The notes under the pieces were generated by a model, which did no database searches, was not told the origin of the DNA, and worked only from the letters and a program-made list of their open reading frames with translations. 21,051 nucleotides of DNA. It comes from Gallibacter sp963634825. GTDB taxonomy: Bacteria; Bacillota; Clostridia; Peptostreptococcales; Anaerovoracaceae. The stretch covers positions 1 through 21,051 of the forward strand of contig CAVHCP010000016.1 in the NCBI GenBank assembly GCA_963634825.1. Direction: 5' to 3'. Both the position numbers and the translations under genes were made by a program. Below are positions 14,267 through 21,051 of the stretch, in pieces. Every line of letters begins with the position of its first letter. Positions within the stretch are counted from its first letter, which is position 1.

Positions 14267-14707
14267 ATGAAACTTCACGAATTACAGAAAGTTGCGGGTG
14301 CTACCAAAAACCGCAAAAGAAGAGGTCGTGGTACAGCTACAGGACAGGGTAAAACCGGCGGTAGAGGTATGAACGGTCAGAAATCAAGATCCGGTGGCGG
14401 AGTAAGACCGGGTTTTGAAGGTGGACAGATGCCTTTGTACAGACGTATTCCAAAGAGAGGATTTACAAATATCTGGAGAAAAGAATACGAGATAGTAAAT
14501 GTAGCTTCTCTAAATAAGTTTGACGAAGGTACAGTTATCACACCGGAGCTTCTTATAGAAGAAGGTATGGTAAAGCAGGTAAAAGACGGAGTTAAGATTT
14601 TGGGAAATGGTAAGCTCGAAAAAGCACTTACTGTGCAGGCTCAGAAATTTACAAAATCTGCTTTAGAAAAAATTGAAGCAGCCGGAGGAAAGGCTCAGGT
14701 GATCTAA
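14267..14707 (+). CDS. rplO: 50S ribosomal protein L15 (uL15)
   Basis: The 146-residue late-assembly protein has the Gly/Arg-rich extended N-terminus (RKRRGRGTATGQGKTGGRG, then KSRSGGGVRPGFEGGQMPL) that threads into 23S rRNA, and a globular C-terminal half with the LGNGKLEKALTVQAQKFTKSA pattern. AGGGGGTG precedes it. Its stop codon is followed directly by the secY ATG. Confidence 0.98.
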   Translation: MKLHELQKVAGATKNRKRRGRGTATGQGKTGGRGMNGQKSRSGGGVRPGFEGGQMPLYRRIPKRGFTNIWRKEYEIVNVASLNKFDEGTVITPELLIEEGMVKQVKDGVKILGNGKLEKALTVQAQKFTKSALEKIEAAGGKAQVI

Positions 14708-15985
14708 ATGGGTGGACTTTCAACGATTGCAAAAGCGTGGAAAATTCCTGATATGAGAAAAAAGATGATCTTTACACTGCTTATGCTTGTAGTGTTTAGA
14801 ATCGGTTCAAACATTCCGGTACCGGGAATAAACAGAGACACTCTTGACCAGATGTTTAACAGCGGAAATAACGGACTTATTGATTTATTTAACCTGTTTT
14901 CCGGCGGTGCGTTTGGCAATATGACGATTTTTGCATTGAGTATCACACCTTACATCACAGCGTCGATCATAATCCAGCTCCTTACGATTGCTATTCCAAG
15001 ACTTGAGGCAGTAGCAAAGGAAGGACTTGAGGGTAGGAAGAAGATCGCGAGATGGACAAGATATTTGACAGTAGCACTTGCAATCATACAGGCGATAGGC
15101 GTTACGATTGGTATGTTTAGCGAGGCTCTTATAAGCCACAGCTTTTTCTCAATTGTAGTGGTAGTATTGGTACTGTCAGCCGGCACAGCCTTTTTGATGT
15201 GGCTTGGCGAAAAGATAAACGAAAACGGAGTCGGCAACGGTATCTCGCTTATAATCTTTGCAGGTATCATAGCAAGACTTCCAAGCGGAGTACAGTCACT
15301 GTTCCTTGATGATTCGGTAGGTTATATGACAATCGCATTATTCGTAGTTTTTGCGGTAATCGTTATCATTGGTATTATCGAAATACAGCAAGGTCACAGA
15401 AGGATTCCGGTACAGTATGCTAAGAGAGTTGTGGGAAGGAAGATGTATGGCGGTCAGTCAACACATATTCCGCTAAAGATAAATCAGGCAGGAGTTATTC
15501 CTATTATCTTTGCACTTTCGATTTTGCAATTTCCACTGACAATTACATACTTTAAGGGCGTTGATTCGTCATTTTCACAGTGGGTTGAGACATGGCTTTC
15601 GCCAACAGGTACACCGGGTGTATATCTGTACTCTGTATTAAATGTATTGCTTATAATATTCTTTACATATTTTTATACAGCAGCGACATTTAATCCATCA
15701 GAGGTAGCAGATCAGCTAAAAGGAAACGGTGGATTTATACCGGGCATCAGACCGGGCAGAGCCACAGTCGAATATCTAAATAAGGTAATGACAAGAATAA
15801 CCTTTGTAGGGGCGATATTCCTTGCGGTAGTGGCAACACTTCCAAGCATTATAGCTCAGTTCACATCTCTGAATATATCATTTGGAGGTACATCGCTTTT
15901 GATCGCTGTCGGCGTTGGACTCGATACGATGAAGAGGATAGAGCAGCAAATGGTTATGAGAAATTATCAAGGATTCCTCAAGTAG
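14708..15985 (+). CDS. secY: Protein translocase subunit SecY
   Basis: The 425-residue channel-forming subunit of the SecYEG translocon sits in the cytoplasmic membrane. About ten hydrophobic segments are visible, beginning with MIFTLLMLVVFRIGSNIPVP, followed by the plug region GNNGLIDLFNLFSGGAF and the second segment ITPYITASIIIQLLTI. The cytoplasmic loop RRIPVQYAKRVVGRKMYGGQ and the late loop around NPSEVADQLKGNGGFIPGIR, both involved in SecA and ribosome contact, are conserved. The ATG directly follows the rplO stop; AGGTGATC (14697-14704), complementary to the 16S 3' end, lies inside rplO, so the genes are tightly coupled. Confidence 0.98.
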   Translation: MGGLSTIAKAWKIPDMRKKMIFTLLMLVVFRIGSNIPVPGINRDTLDQMFNSGNNGLIDLFNLFSGGAFGNMTIFALSITPYITASIIIQLLTIAIPRLEAVAKEGLEGRKKIARWTRYLTVALAIIQAIGVTIGMFSEALISHSFFSIVVVVLVLSAGTAFLMWLGEKINENGVGNGISLIIFAGIIARLPSGVQSLFLDDSVGYMTIALFVVFAVIVIIGIIEIQQGHRRIPVQYAKRVVGRKMYGGQSTHIPLKINQAGVIPIIFALSILQFPLTITYFKGVDSSFSQWVETWLSPTGTPGVYLYSVLNVLLIIFFTYFYTAATFNPSEVADQLKGNGGFIPGIRPGRATVEYLNKVMTRITFVGAIFLAVVATLPSIIAQFTSLNISFGGTSLLIAVGVGLDTMKRIEQQMVMRNYQGFLK

Positions 15986-16000
15986 GACGGGAGGTAGATC

Positions 16001-16642
16001 ATGAATTTGATATTGTTAGGACCTCCGGGTGCCGGTAAGGGCACACAGGGTGCAAGAATAGTAGAAAAATATAATATACCTCATATATCTACAGGAGATA
16101 TATTCAGGAAAAATATTTCTGAAGGTACTGAACTCGGCAAGAAGGTAAAGCAATTTATGGATGCCGGGGAGCTTGTACCGGATAGTCTGGTGGTTGAAAT
16201 TGCAACTGACAGACTTACAGCAGATGATTGCAAAAATGGATTTATGCTCGACGGCTTTCCAAGGACAGTAGAGCAGGCAGTTGCACTTGATGCTTTTCTC
16301 CGTGAGAGAGGCGAAAAGATTGACTTCGTGCTCGATATAGATGTACCAAAGGAAGAGCTGCTTACAAGGCTTGTCGGCAGACGGGTTTGCAAGGCTTGCG
16401 GAGCGACATATCATATAACTAATATGCCACCTAAGACAGAGGGTATATGCGATAAGTGTGGTGGAGAGCTTATGCAAAGGGCAGATGACACAAAAGAGAC
16501 AGTCGAAAACAGAATAGAGGTATATAACAAGCAGACTAAGCCACTTTTGGATTACTATGACAATATAGGCAACATCGCTCATTTGGACGGCACAATCGGT
16601 TATGAAAAGCTATTTGAACAGATAACTAAAATTCTGGGGTAG
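16001..16642 (+). CDS. adk: Adenylate kinase with zinc-binding lid
   Basis: This 213-residue enzyme catalyses ATP + AMP to 2 ADP in the cytoplasm. The P-loop GPPGAGKGT (7-15), the AMP-side segment STGDIFRKNI (30-39) and DGFPRT (84-89) are present. The lid domain is the long form and carries four cysteines, C130, C133, C150 and C153, so it should bind structural zinc as in many Gram-positive species. The gene lies between secY and map, a common arrangement. GGGAGGT lies just upstream. Confidence 0.98.
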   Translation: MNLILLGPPGAGKGTQGARIVEKYNIPHISTGDIFRKNISEGTELGKKVKQFMDAGELVPDSLVVEIATDRLTADDCKNGFMLDGFPRTVEQAVALDAFLRERGEKIDFVLDIDVPKEELLTRLVGRRVCKACGATYHITNMPPKTEGICDKCGGELMQRADDTKETVENRIEVYNKQTKPLLDYYDNIGNIAHLDGTIGYEKLFEQITKILG

Positions 16643-16647
16643 CAAAA

Positions 16648-17394
16648 ATGATTATAATCAAATCAAAACAAGAAATAGACATTATGAGAGAGGCAGGCAA
16701 GGTCACAGGAGAGATTTTGCGAAAGCTTGAGGACTTTATAAAGCCAGGTATCAGCACATATGATATCGACAAGTTTGTCGAAGAGCATATCATAGATTGC
16801 AAGATGATACCATCCTTTAAGGGACTTTATGGATTTCCGGGAAGCGCGTGTGTATCTGTAAATGAAGAAGTAGTGCATGGCATTCCCGCGAAGGACAAAA
16901 TCCTGCAGGAGGGTGATATTGTGAGCGTAGACACGGGTGCGACATTTAAGGGATATTGTAGCGATGCGGCAAGAACATATGCCGTCGGCAATATTTCGGA
17001 TGAAGCACAAAGGCTTATCGATGTGGCACGCGAAAGCTTTTTTGAGGGAATCAAATTTTGCAAAAAAGGATTTAGGATTTCGGACATCTCACATGCGGTC
17101 CAGCAAAAAGTTGAGAGCGCAGGCTTTGGAGTTATCAGAGGATATACAGGTCATGGCGTAGGACGAGATATGCACGAGGATCCGCAAATCCCAAACTATG
17201 GCAAGGCAGGCAGAGGACCGAGAATACAAGAAGGTATGGTGCTTGCGATAGAGCCGATGATAGTAGCAGGGGATTACGAAACCGAAACTCTCCTAAATGA
17301 CTGGACGGTCGTAACTGTCGATGGTAAATATGCAGCACATTACGAAAATACCGTTGCCGTAACAGACGGTGAGCCGGAGTTGCTCACTTTATAG
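16648..17394 (+). CDS. map: Methionine aminopeptidase, type I
   Basis: The 248-residue enzyme removes the initiator methionine from new proteins. All five metal ligands of the pita-bread fold are visible: D95 and D106 (VDTG...SDAART), H169 (GHGVG), E202 (AIEPM) and E233 (HYENT), with the substrate-site histidines H77 and H176. The lack of an N-terminal zinc-finger or extension makes it the short form. The gap to adk is only five bases, and the ribosome site (GGGG near 16635-16638) is weaker than that of its neighbours, so expression may depend on coupling. A small KOW-domain gene often found between map and infA in Clostridia is absent. Confidence 0.97.
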   Translation: MIIIKSKQEIDIMREAGKVTGEILRKLEDFIKPGISTYDIDKFVEEHIIDCKMIPSFKGLYGFPGSACVSVNEEVVHGIPAKDKILQEGDIVSVDTGATFKGYCSDAARTYAVGNISDEAQRLIDVARESFFEGIKFCKKGFRISDISHAVQQKVESAGFGVIRGYTGHGVGRDMHEDPQIPNYGKAGRGPRIQEGMVLAIEPMIVAGDYETETLLNDWTVVTVDGKYAAHYENTVAVTDGEPELLTL

Positions 17395-17409
17395 ATGAGA
17401 GGTGTATAA

Positions 17410-17628
17410 ATGTCGAAAAAAGATGTTATAGAAGCTGAAGGCGTTGTAGTAGACGCACAGCCTAATGCAATGTTTGTAGTAAAGTTAGAAACCGGACATG
17501 AGGTACTCGCTCACGTATCCGGAAAGATAAGGATGAACTTCATAAGGATTTTGCCGGGCGACAAGGTAAAGGTTGAACTTTCGCCTTATGACCTAACACG
17601 AGGCAGGATCACATGGAGAGAAAAGTAA
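17410..17628 (+). CDS. infA: Translation initiation factor IF-1
   Basis: A 72-residue OB-fold protein that occupies the ribosomal A site during initiation. [40 protein letters not shown] and the C-terminal [14 protein letters not shown] cover the whole family profile. GAGAGGTG lies before the start. It is followed after 13 bases by rpmJ. Confidence 0.98.
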
Positions 17629-17641
17629 TAGGAGGCTTAAG

Positions 17642-17755
17642 ATGAAAGTAAGAGCATCTGTAAAACCTATCTGCGAAAAATGCAAGGTAATCAAAAGAAA
17701 AGGCAAAGTAATGGTAATTTGCGAAAATCCTAAGCATAAGCAGAAGCAGGGTTAA
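17642..17755 (+). CDS. rpmJ: 50S ribosomal protein L36 (bL36), zinc-binding form
   Basis: This 37-codon gene begins [20 protein letters not shown] and ends in a His/Lys/Gln-rich tail. The zinc ribbon ligands C11, C14, C27 and H32 are present, so this is the C+ type. AGGAGG (17630-17635) precedes the ATG. It lies in the conserved infA-rpmJ-rpsM order and is followed by the long gap before rpsM. Confidence 0.97.
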
Positions 17756-17877
17756 ACTAAACAAATTTAGACAAAACAAACAAATTATAATCAAAACAAG
17801 TTATTATTTTACGAAACATCCCGTTTATATTACGCCCCTTGAGGCTGCGTGACGGAAGATGGGAACAGGAGGCAAAT
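17756..17877 (+). promoter_or_regulatory. Untranslated gap before rpsM with bulged hairpin
   Basis: A 122-base gap, the longest inside the cluster. The first 60 bases are A-rich and unstructured, with a TATAAT at 17786-17791 that lacks a -35 box at normal spacing (TAGACA at 17768-17773 is only 12 bases away). Then CATCCCGT (17817-17824) pairs with ACGG-AA-GATG (17852-17861) enclosing ACGC/GCGT (17832-17835/17847-17850). The hairpin ends seven bases before AGGAGG of rpsM. As rpsD lies in this operon, S4 could regulate here; this is inference. Confidence 0.5.
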
Positions 17878-18246
17878 ATGGCTCGTATAGCCGGAGTTGA
17901 CTTGCCAAGAGATAAGAGAATCGAGATCGGTTTGACTTATATCTATGGCATAGGAAGACAGACATCTAAAGCAATACTTGAAAAGGCAGGCGTTAACCCA
18001 GATATCAGGGTTAAGGACTTGTCAGAGGAAGAAGCAGGTAAGATCAGACAGATCATCGATAATGAATACGATGTTGAGGGAGATCTTAGAAGAGAAGTGT
18101 CACTAAATATCAAAAGGCTTATGGAAATCGGAAGCTACAGAGGTATCAGACACAGAAGAGGCCTTCCGGTAAGAGGTCAAAAGACAAAGACAAATGCAAG
18201 AACTCGTAAAGGTCCTAAAAAGACTGTAGGCAGAAAGAAGAAGTAA
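17878..18246 (+). CDS. rpsM: 30S ribosomal protein S13 (uS13)
   Basis: The 122-residue head protein contacts P-site tRNA and forms bridges with L5. MARIAGVDLPRDKRIEIGL, the helix-hairpin-helix-like YIYGIGRQTSKAIL and the C-terminal RHRRGLPVRGQKTKTNART are signatures. The frame can be extended to a TTG at 17839, but that lies within the predicted hairpin and adds foreign residues; AGGAGG (17867-17872) supports 17878. Confidence 0.97.
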   Translation: MARIAGVDLPRDKRIEIGLTYIYGIGRQTSKAILEKAGVNPDIRVKDLSEEEAGKIRQIIDNEYDVEGDLRREVSLNIKRLMEIGSYRGIRHRRGLPVRGQKTKTNARTRKGPKKTVGRKKK

Positions 18247-18261
18247 AGGAGGTAGAGGAAA

Positions 18262-18660
18262 ATGGCTAAAGCTGTAAAAAAAGCAGTTAGAAGAAAAAGA
18301 AAAGAGCGCAAAAATATTGAAAAAGGCCAAGCACATATCCAGTCTACCTTTAACAATACTCTTGTAACTCTTACAGATATGGACGGTAATGCACTATCAT
18401 GGTCAAGTGCCGGTTCTTTAGGCTTTAAAGGCTCAAGAAAGTCTACACCATATGCTGCACAGATGGCGGCAGAGGAAGCTGCTAAGGGAGCTATGGAGCA
18501 TGGTCTAAAGACAGTTGAGGTTTATGTAAAGGGACCGGGTTCCGGAAGAGAAGCGGCTATAAGAGCACTTCAGACAGCAGGTCTAAATATCACAATGATT
18601 AAGGATATTACACCTATTCCGCATAACGGTTGCAGACCACCAAAGAAGAGAAGAGTCTAA
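18262..18660 (+). CDS. rpsK: 30S ribosomal protein S11 (uS11)
   Basis: A 132-residue platform protein at the mRNA exit. The basic N-terminus is followed by AHIQSTFNNTLVTLTDMDGN, the glycine signature GPGSGREAAIRALQ and the conserved end ITPIPHNGCRPPKKRRV. It is complete, with AAAGGAGG in the 15-base gap after rpsM. Confidence 0.98.
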   Translation: MAKAVKKAVRRKRKERKNIEKGQAHIQSTFNNTLVTLTDMDGNALSWSSAGSLGFKGSRKSTPYAAQMAAEEAAKGAMEHGLKTVEVYVKGPGSGREAAIRALQTAGLNITMIKDITPIPHNGCRPPKKRRV

Positions 18661-18682
18661 TTGAAAGGAGGAGAAAGATAAC

Positions 18683-19303
18683 ATGGCAAGATATACAAGC
18701 GCAAACTGCAGATTATGCAGAAGAGAAGGACAAAAGCTTTTCTTAAAGGGCGACAGATGCTACAGTGGCAAATGTGCGTTGGAAAGAAGAAATTTCCCTC
18801 CTGGACAGCATGGACAGGGTAGGAAAAAAGTTTCCGAATACGGCTTGCAGCTAAGAGAAAAGCAAAAGGCAAAGAGATTTTACGGACTTCAGGAAACTCA
18901 GTTCAAAAATCTGTTTAACAAGGCTGCAAGAAAGCAAGGTAAGGCAGGTGAAAACCTACTCATCATGCTTGAGTCAAGATTGGACAATGTTGTATTTAGA
19001 CTCGGACTTGCATCTTCAAGAAAAGAAGCAAGACAATTAGTTGTTCATGGTCATTTCACAGTAAATGGCAAAAAAGCTAACATTCCATCAATGGCACTAA
19101 AAGCCGGAGATGTGATTGCGGTCAAGGAAAAGAGCACCAACTCTCCTAAGTTCAAGGAAATCAAGGATATGACAATTTCTGTTCCTGCATGGCTTAGCGT
19201 AGATGTTAAAAAATTGCAAGGTCAAGTATTAAACTTACCTACAAGAGAACAAATCGATACGCCGATTGCAGAGCACTTGATCGTTGAATTGTACTCTAAA
19301 TAA
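18683..19303 (+). CDS. rpsD: 30S ribosomal protein S4 (uS4), zinc-binding form
   Basis: The 206-residue primary 16S-binding protein helps form the mRNA entry site and, in several bacteria, represses its own operon. Cysteines C9, C12, C26 and C31 form a zinc site (C+ type). The S4 RNA-binding domain is seen as LDNVVFRLGLASSRKEARQL (about 94-113), followed by HGHFTVNGKKANIPS. Placement inside the alpha operon differs from B. subtilis, where rpsD stands alone. AAAGGAGG lies 11 bases before the ATG. Confidence 0.98.
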   Translation: MARYTSANCRLCRREGQKLFLKGDRCYSGKCALERRNFPPGQHGQGRKKVSEYGLQLREKQKAKRFYGLQETQFKNLFNKAARKQGKAGENLLIMLESRLDNVVFRLGLASSRKEARQLVVHGHFTVNGKKANIPSMALKAGDVIAVKEKSTNSPKFKEIKDMTISVPAWLSVDVKKLQGQVLNLPTREQIDTPIAEHLIVELYSK

Positions 19304-19348
19304 TGTGAGTTAATAAATGCTTTATTTGGAAAGAAAGGAGGGCTTGAA

Positions 19349-20299
19349 GTGATAGAAATAGAAAAACCCGAAATCGAATGTATCTATGACGATAACGATC
19401 CGACATATGGCAAGTTTGTCGTAGAACCACTCGAAAGAGGCTACGGTACTACACTTGGAAACAGCCTTAGAAGAATTCTCCTAAGCTCGCTACCAGGGGC
19501 AGCGGTAACGTCTGTAAAAATTGACGGTGTGCTTCACGAATTTTCGACAATTCCGGGAGTTAAGGAAGATGTTACAGAAATCATACTCAACCTCAAGAGG
19601 CTTGCTATTAGACTAAACGGACAGGAAGATACTGTACAGGCTATGATAAATGTAGTTGGTCCAAAGGAAGTAACTGCAGCAGATATCATAGGAGATGCCG
19701 ATATCGAAATATTTAATAAGGACTTACATATCGCAACGCTCGAAGACGGAGCAAGCTTAGTTATGACTATCAATATGGCTAAGGGCAGGGGATATGTTCC
19801 CGCAGAGCAAAACAAGACAGCTGAGACACCAATTGCGGTTATCCCTGTAGATTCGATCTTTACACCTGTAAAAAAAGTAAACTTTACTGTAGAAAATACA
19901 AGGGTTGGACAGATAACAGATTATGACAGGCTCATTTTGGAAATTTGGACGGACGGTTCGATAAGACCGGAAGAAGGAGTTTCTATAGGAGCTAAGATTA
20001 TGCAGGAGCATCTTGGACTTTTTATACAGCTTACAGACGAAGCTACAAATATGGAATTCATGGTCGAAAAAGAGGAGGATCAAACTGAGATCAACCTCGA
20101 AAAGAGCATAGACGATTTAGAGTTATCTGTTCGTTCGTATAACTGCCTTAAAAGAGCAGCGATAAATACTGTAGGCGAGCTGACACAAAAGTCCGAAGAG
20201 GATATGATGAAGGTACGAAACTTAGGTAAAAAATCTTTAGACGAAGTAAAGCTAAAGCTTGAGGAGCTTGGACTTTCGCTTCGCAAAAGCGACGAGTAA
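19349..20299 (+). CDS. rpoA: RNA polymerase subunit alpha, GTG start
   Basis: At 316 residues it has the normal length. The N-terminal domain (about 1-228), which dimerises and nucleates the polymerase, shows FVVEPLERGYGTTLGNSLRR and GVKEDVTEIILNLK. After a Glu-rich linker the C-terminal domain (about 245-316) shows ELSVRSYNCLKRAAI and VRNLGKKSLDEVKLKL, the residues that bind UP-element DNA and activators. The start is GTG with AAAGGAGG (19334-19341) seven bases before it; an ATG giving the same N-terminus does not exist. The 45-base gap after rpsD has only a small AT hairpin, AATAAA-TGC-TTTATT (19312-19326). Confidence 0.98.
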   Translation: MIEIEKPEIECIYDDNDPTYGKFVVEPLERGYGTTLGNSLRRILLSSLPGAAVTSVKIDGVLHEFSTIPGVKEDVTEIILNLKRLAIRLNGQEDTVQAMINVVGPKEVTAADIIGDADIEIFNKDLHIATLEDGASLVMTINMAKGRGYVPAEQNKTAETPIAVIPVDSIFTPVKKVNFTVENTRVGQITDYDRLILEIWTDGSIRPEEGVSIGAKIMQEHLGLFIQLTDEATNMEFMVEKEEDQTEINLEKSIDDLELSVRSYNCLKRAAINTVGELTQKSEEDMMKVRNLGKKSLDEVKLKLEELGLSLRKSDE

Positions 20300-20316
20300 T
20301 CGAAAGGAGAAATAAA

Positions 20317-20658
20317 ATGCCGGGACATAGAAAATTAGGCAGACCTTCGGCTCATAGAAAAGCAATGCTAAGAAATCTCGTAACTGACCTTTTTAGGGAA
20401 GAGAGAATTTCAACAACAGTGCATAGGGCAAAAGAAGCTAAAAAGGAAGCCGAAAAGATGATAACACTTGCTAAGCGTGGCGATCTCCATGCAAGAAGAC
20501 AGGTGCTTGCTTACATCTACGATGAGGATGTAGTAACAAAGTTGTTTGATGATATAGCACCAAGATATGCTGAGAGAAATGGCGGATACACAAGAGTGTT
20601 AAGGCTTGGACCTCGACAGGGAGACTGTGCAGAGGTTGCATTCTTAGAGCTGGTATAA
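20317..20658 (+). CDS. rplQ: 50S ribosomal protein L17 (bL17)
   Basis: The 113-residue protein lies near the tunnel exit. MPGHRKLGRPSAHRKAMLRN and the LFREERISTTVHRAKEAKKE stretch are the signature; the GGYTRVLRLGPRQGD segment and AEVAFLEL end are typical. It is the last gene of the cluster: the stop is followed within ten bases by a strong terminator. In many Firmicutes energy-coupling-factor transporter genes follow; none lies within this window. Confidence 0.98.
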   Translation: MPGHRKLGRPSAHRKAMLRNLVTDLFREERISTTVHRAKEAKKEAEKMITLAKRGDLHARRQVLAYIYDEDVVTKLFDDIAPRYAERNGGYTRVLRLGPRQGDCAEVAFLELV

Positions 20659-20668
20659 GCAAACAAAA

Positions 20669-20695
20669 ACAGGTGGCGTGGCCGCCTGTTTTTTT
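20669..20695 (+). terminator. Intrinsic terminator after rplQ
   Basis: ACAGGTGGC (20669-20677) pairs with GCCGCCTGT (20681-20689) with one G-U pair around a GTG loop, followed by a run of T to 20695. An A-run before the stem mirrors the T-run. This ends the ribosomal cluster. Confidence 0.92.
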
Positions 20696-20768
20696 ATGAA
20701 ATTAAATGTTGATTTTTGGCGCGGGGCTCATTTTGGGGTTATAGGACAAAAAGTGTTAATAAAAATAC

Positions 20769-20798
20769 TTTACAAAACGAACCTCAAAGGTATATAAT
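20769..20798 (+). promoter_or_regulatory. Promoter of the small downstream transcription unit
   Basis: TTTACA (20769-20774, five of six consensus bases) and a perfect TATAAT (20793-20798) are 18 bases apart; TATATA two bases earlier gives a 16-base alternative. The start should lie near 20805. Between the rplQ terminator and this promoter nothing else is seen. Confidence 0.75.
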
Positions 20799-20860
20799 GA
20801 TGAAAACGAATTTAATAATTATTTTTTAGTGAGTTGATTTCGGAGAGGGGCTCGATATGT

Positions 20861-20992
20861 ATGTTTAAAAGACGGACAGCCTTTAGCGAACGGCTAAGTA
20901 GGCAAATAAACAGACAGTCTTCCGAGGTCAATGTTAAAGCTAAACAAAACCATTCGAGTATAAATAAAAAAATAAACAGACAGGCAATTTAG
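20861..20992 (+). CDS. Possible small basic protein of 43 residues, unknown
   Basis: An ATG frame of 43 codons lies wholly inside the small transcript. GGAGAGGGG (20842-20850) is about ten bases upstream, though a competing ATG at 20857 (three codons, MYV) is better spaced. The peptide begins MFKRRTAFSERLSRQ, is rich in Arg, Lys, Gln, Asn and Ser, has no hydrophobic segment, and holds a repeated INRQ 22 codons apart, which reflects the 14-base direct repeat. The stop lies in the terminator hairpin. I do not recognise it, and chance is a real possibility for a frame this short. Confidence 0.3.
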   Translation: MFKRRTAFSERLSRQINRQSSEVNVKAKQNHSSINKKINRQAI

Positions 20993-21016
20993 TTAATAAC
21001 TAAAGCCTGTCTTTTT
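20978..21016 (+). terminator. Strong intrinsic terminator of the small unit
   Basis: AGACAGGC (20978-20985) pairs perfectly with GCCTGTCT (21005-21012); inside, TTTAG pairs with CTAAA around an AT-rich loop, giving a long stem with one small bulge, then a T-run. The 3' arm could also pair by six bases with AGACAG at 20912-20917, an alternative that would open the terminator. Confidence 0.85.
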
Positions 21017-21051
21017 GTTACCCAAATACTGCAGCTTTTGGTATATATGTG

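Larger units (their letters stand above)
20805..21016 (+). ncRNA. Candidate structured small RNA or leader of about 210 nt
   Basis: Bounded by a good promoter and a strong terminator. Nested pairings form a rod: CTCGA(T)ATG (20851-20859) with CATTCGAG (20951-20958); GTTTA (20863-20867) with TAAAC (20941-20945); GAC/GTC and GGA/TCC (20871-20876 with 20921-20929); and an apical TTAGC-GAACG-GCTAA (20883-20897). A 14-base direct repeat AAATAAACAGACAG occurs at 20904-20917 and 20970-20983. No known RNA family was recognised. It may be a small RNA, a terminating leader of the next gene, or the mRNA of the small frame inside it. Confidence 0.5.

Noticed and set aside
17768..17791. Possible promoter before rpsM (TAGACA and TATAAT)
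   Set aside because: Spacer is only 12 bases; no other -35 fits the TATAAT, so it is not called as a promoter.
17839..17877. Earlier TTG for S13
   Set aside because: Lies in the loop of the predicted hairpin; the family N-terminus MARIAGVDLP begins at 17878.
20805..21016. Assignment of the small RNA as 6S RNA or a known riboswitch
   Set aside because: A rod-like fold with internal loops recalls 6S RNA, but no conserved motif of 6S or of a riboswitch class that I know could be identified.
1..21051. CRISPR array, tRNA, rRNA or transposase genes
   Set aside because: None seen: no regularly spaced repeats, no tRNA- or rRNA-like segments and no transposase or integrase motifs in the window.

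Overview
The window is chromosomal DNA of a low-GC, Gram-positive-type anaerobe, most likely a member of the Clostridia. The signs are AGGAGG ribosome-binding sites on nearly every gene, sigma-A-type promoters, AGA-rich codon use, a secY-adk-map-infA-rpmJ order, and rpsD placed between rpsK and rpoA. Genus cannot be fixed from the sequence alone.

Region 1 (1 to about 3180) looks like accessory DNA. It starts with about 180 bases rich in inverted and direct repeats. A single-gene unit follows for a PC4/YdbC-type single-stranded-DNA-binding protein, with its own promoter and terminator. Next is a three-gene restriction-modification operon of DpnII type: a Dam-like GATC adenine methylase, a DpnII-family endonuclease, and a second methyltransferase with an unusual HPPY catalytic motif and motif order unlike DpnA. 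Region 2 (3248-4906) is a long nucleoside kinase with an N-terminal TGS-like domain. A terminator follows.

Region 3 (about 5106-20695) is the S10-spc-alpha ribosomal supercluster, all on the plus strand: rpsJ, rplC, rplD, rplW, rplB, rpsS, rplV, rpsC, rplP, rpmC, rpsQ, rplN, rplX, rplE, rpsZ, rpsH, rplF, rplR, rpsE, rpmD, rplO, secY, adk, map, infA, rpmJ, rpsM, rpsK, rpsD, rpoA, rplQ. It starts from a clear promoter with an A/T-tract upstream region, has a leader of about 240 nt able to form competing helices, and ends in a strong terminator after rplQ. The genes build both ribosomal subunits, insert membrane proteins (SecY), start translation (IF-1), trim initiator methionine (Map), supply ADP/ATP balance (Adk) and make the RNA polymerase alpha subunit. 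Three internal gaps are longer than usual and carry hairpins: rpsJ-rplC, rpsZ-rpsH and rpmJ-rpsM.

Region 4 (20696-21051) holds a self-contained small transcription unit: promoter, about 210 nt of structured RNA containing a 43-codon open frame with a Shine-Dalgarno sequence, and a strong terminator. I do not recognise it. It and the S10 leader are the best candidates here for something undescribed. The bulk of the window is conserved housekeeping DNA.
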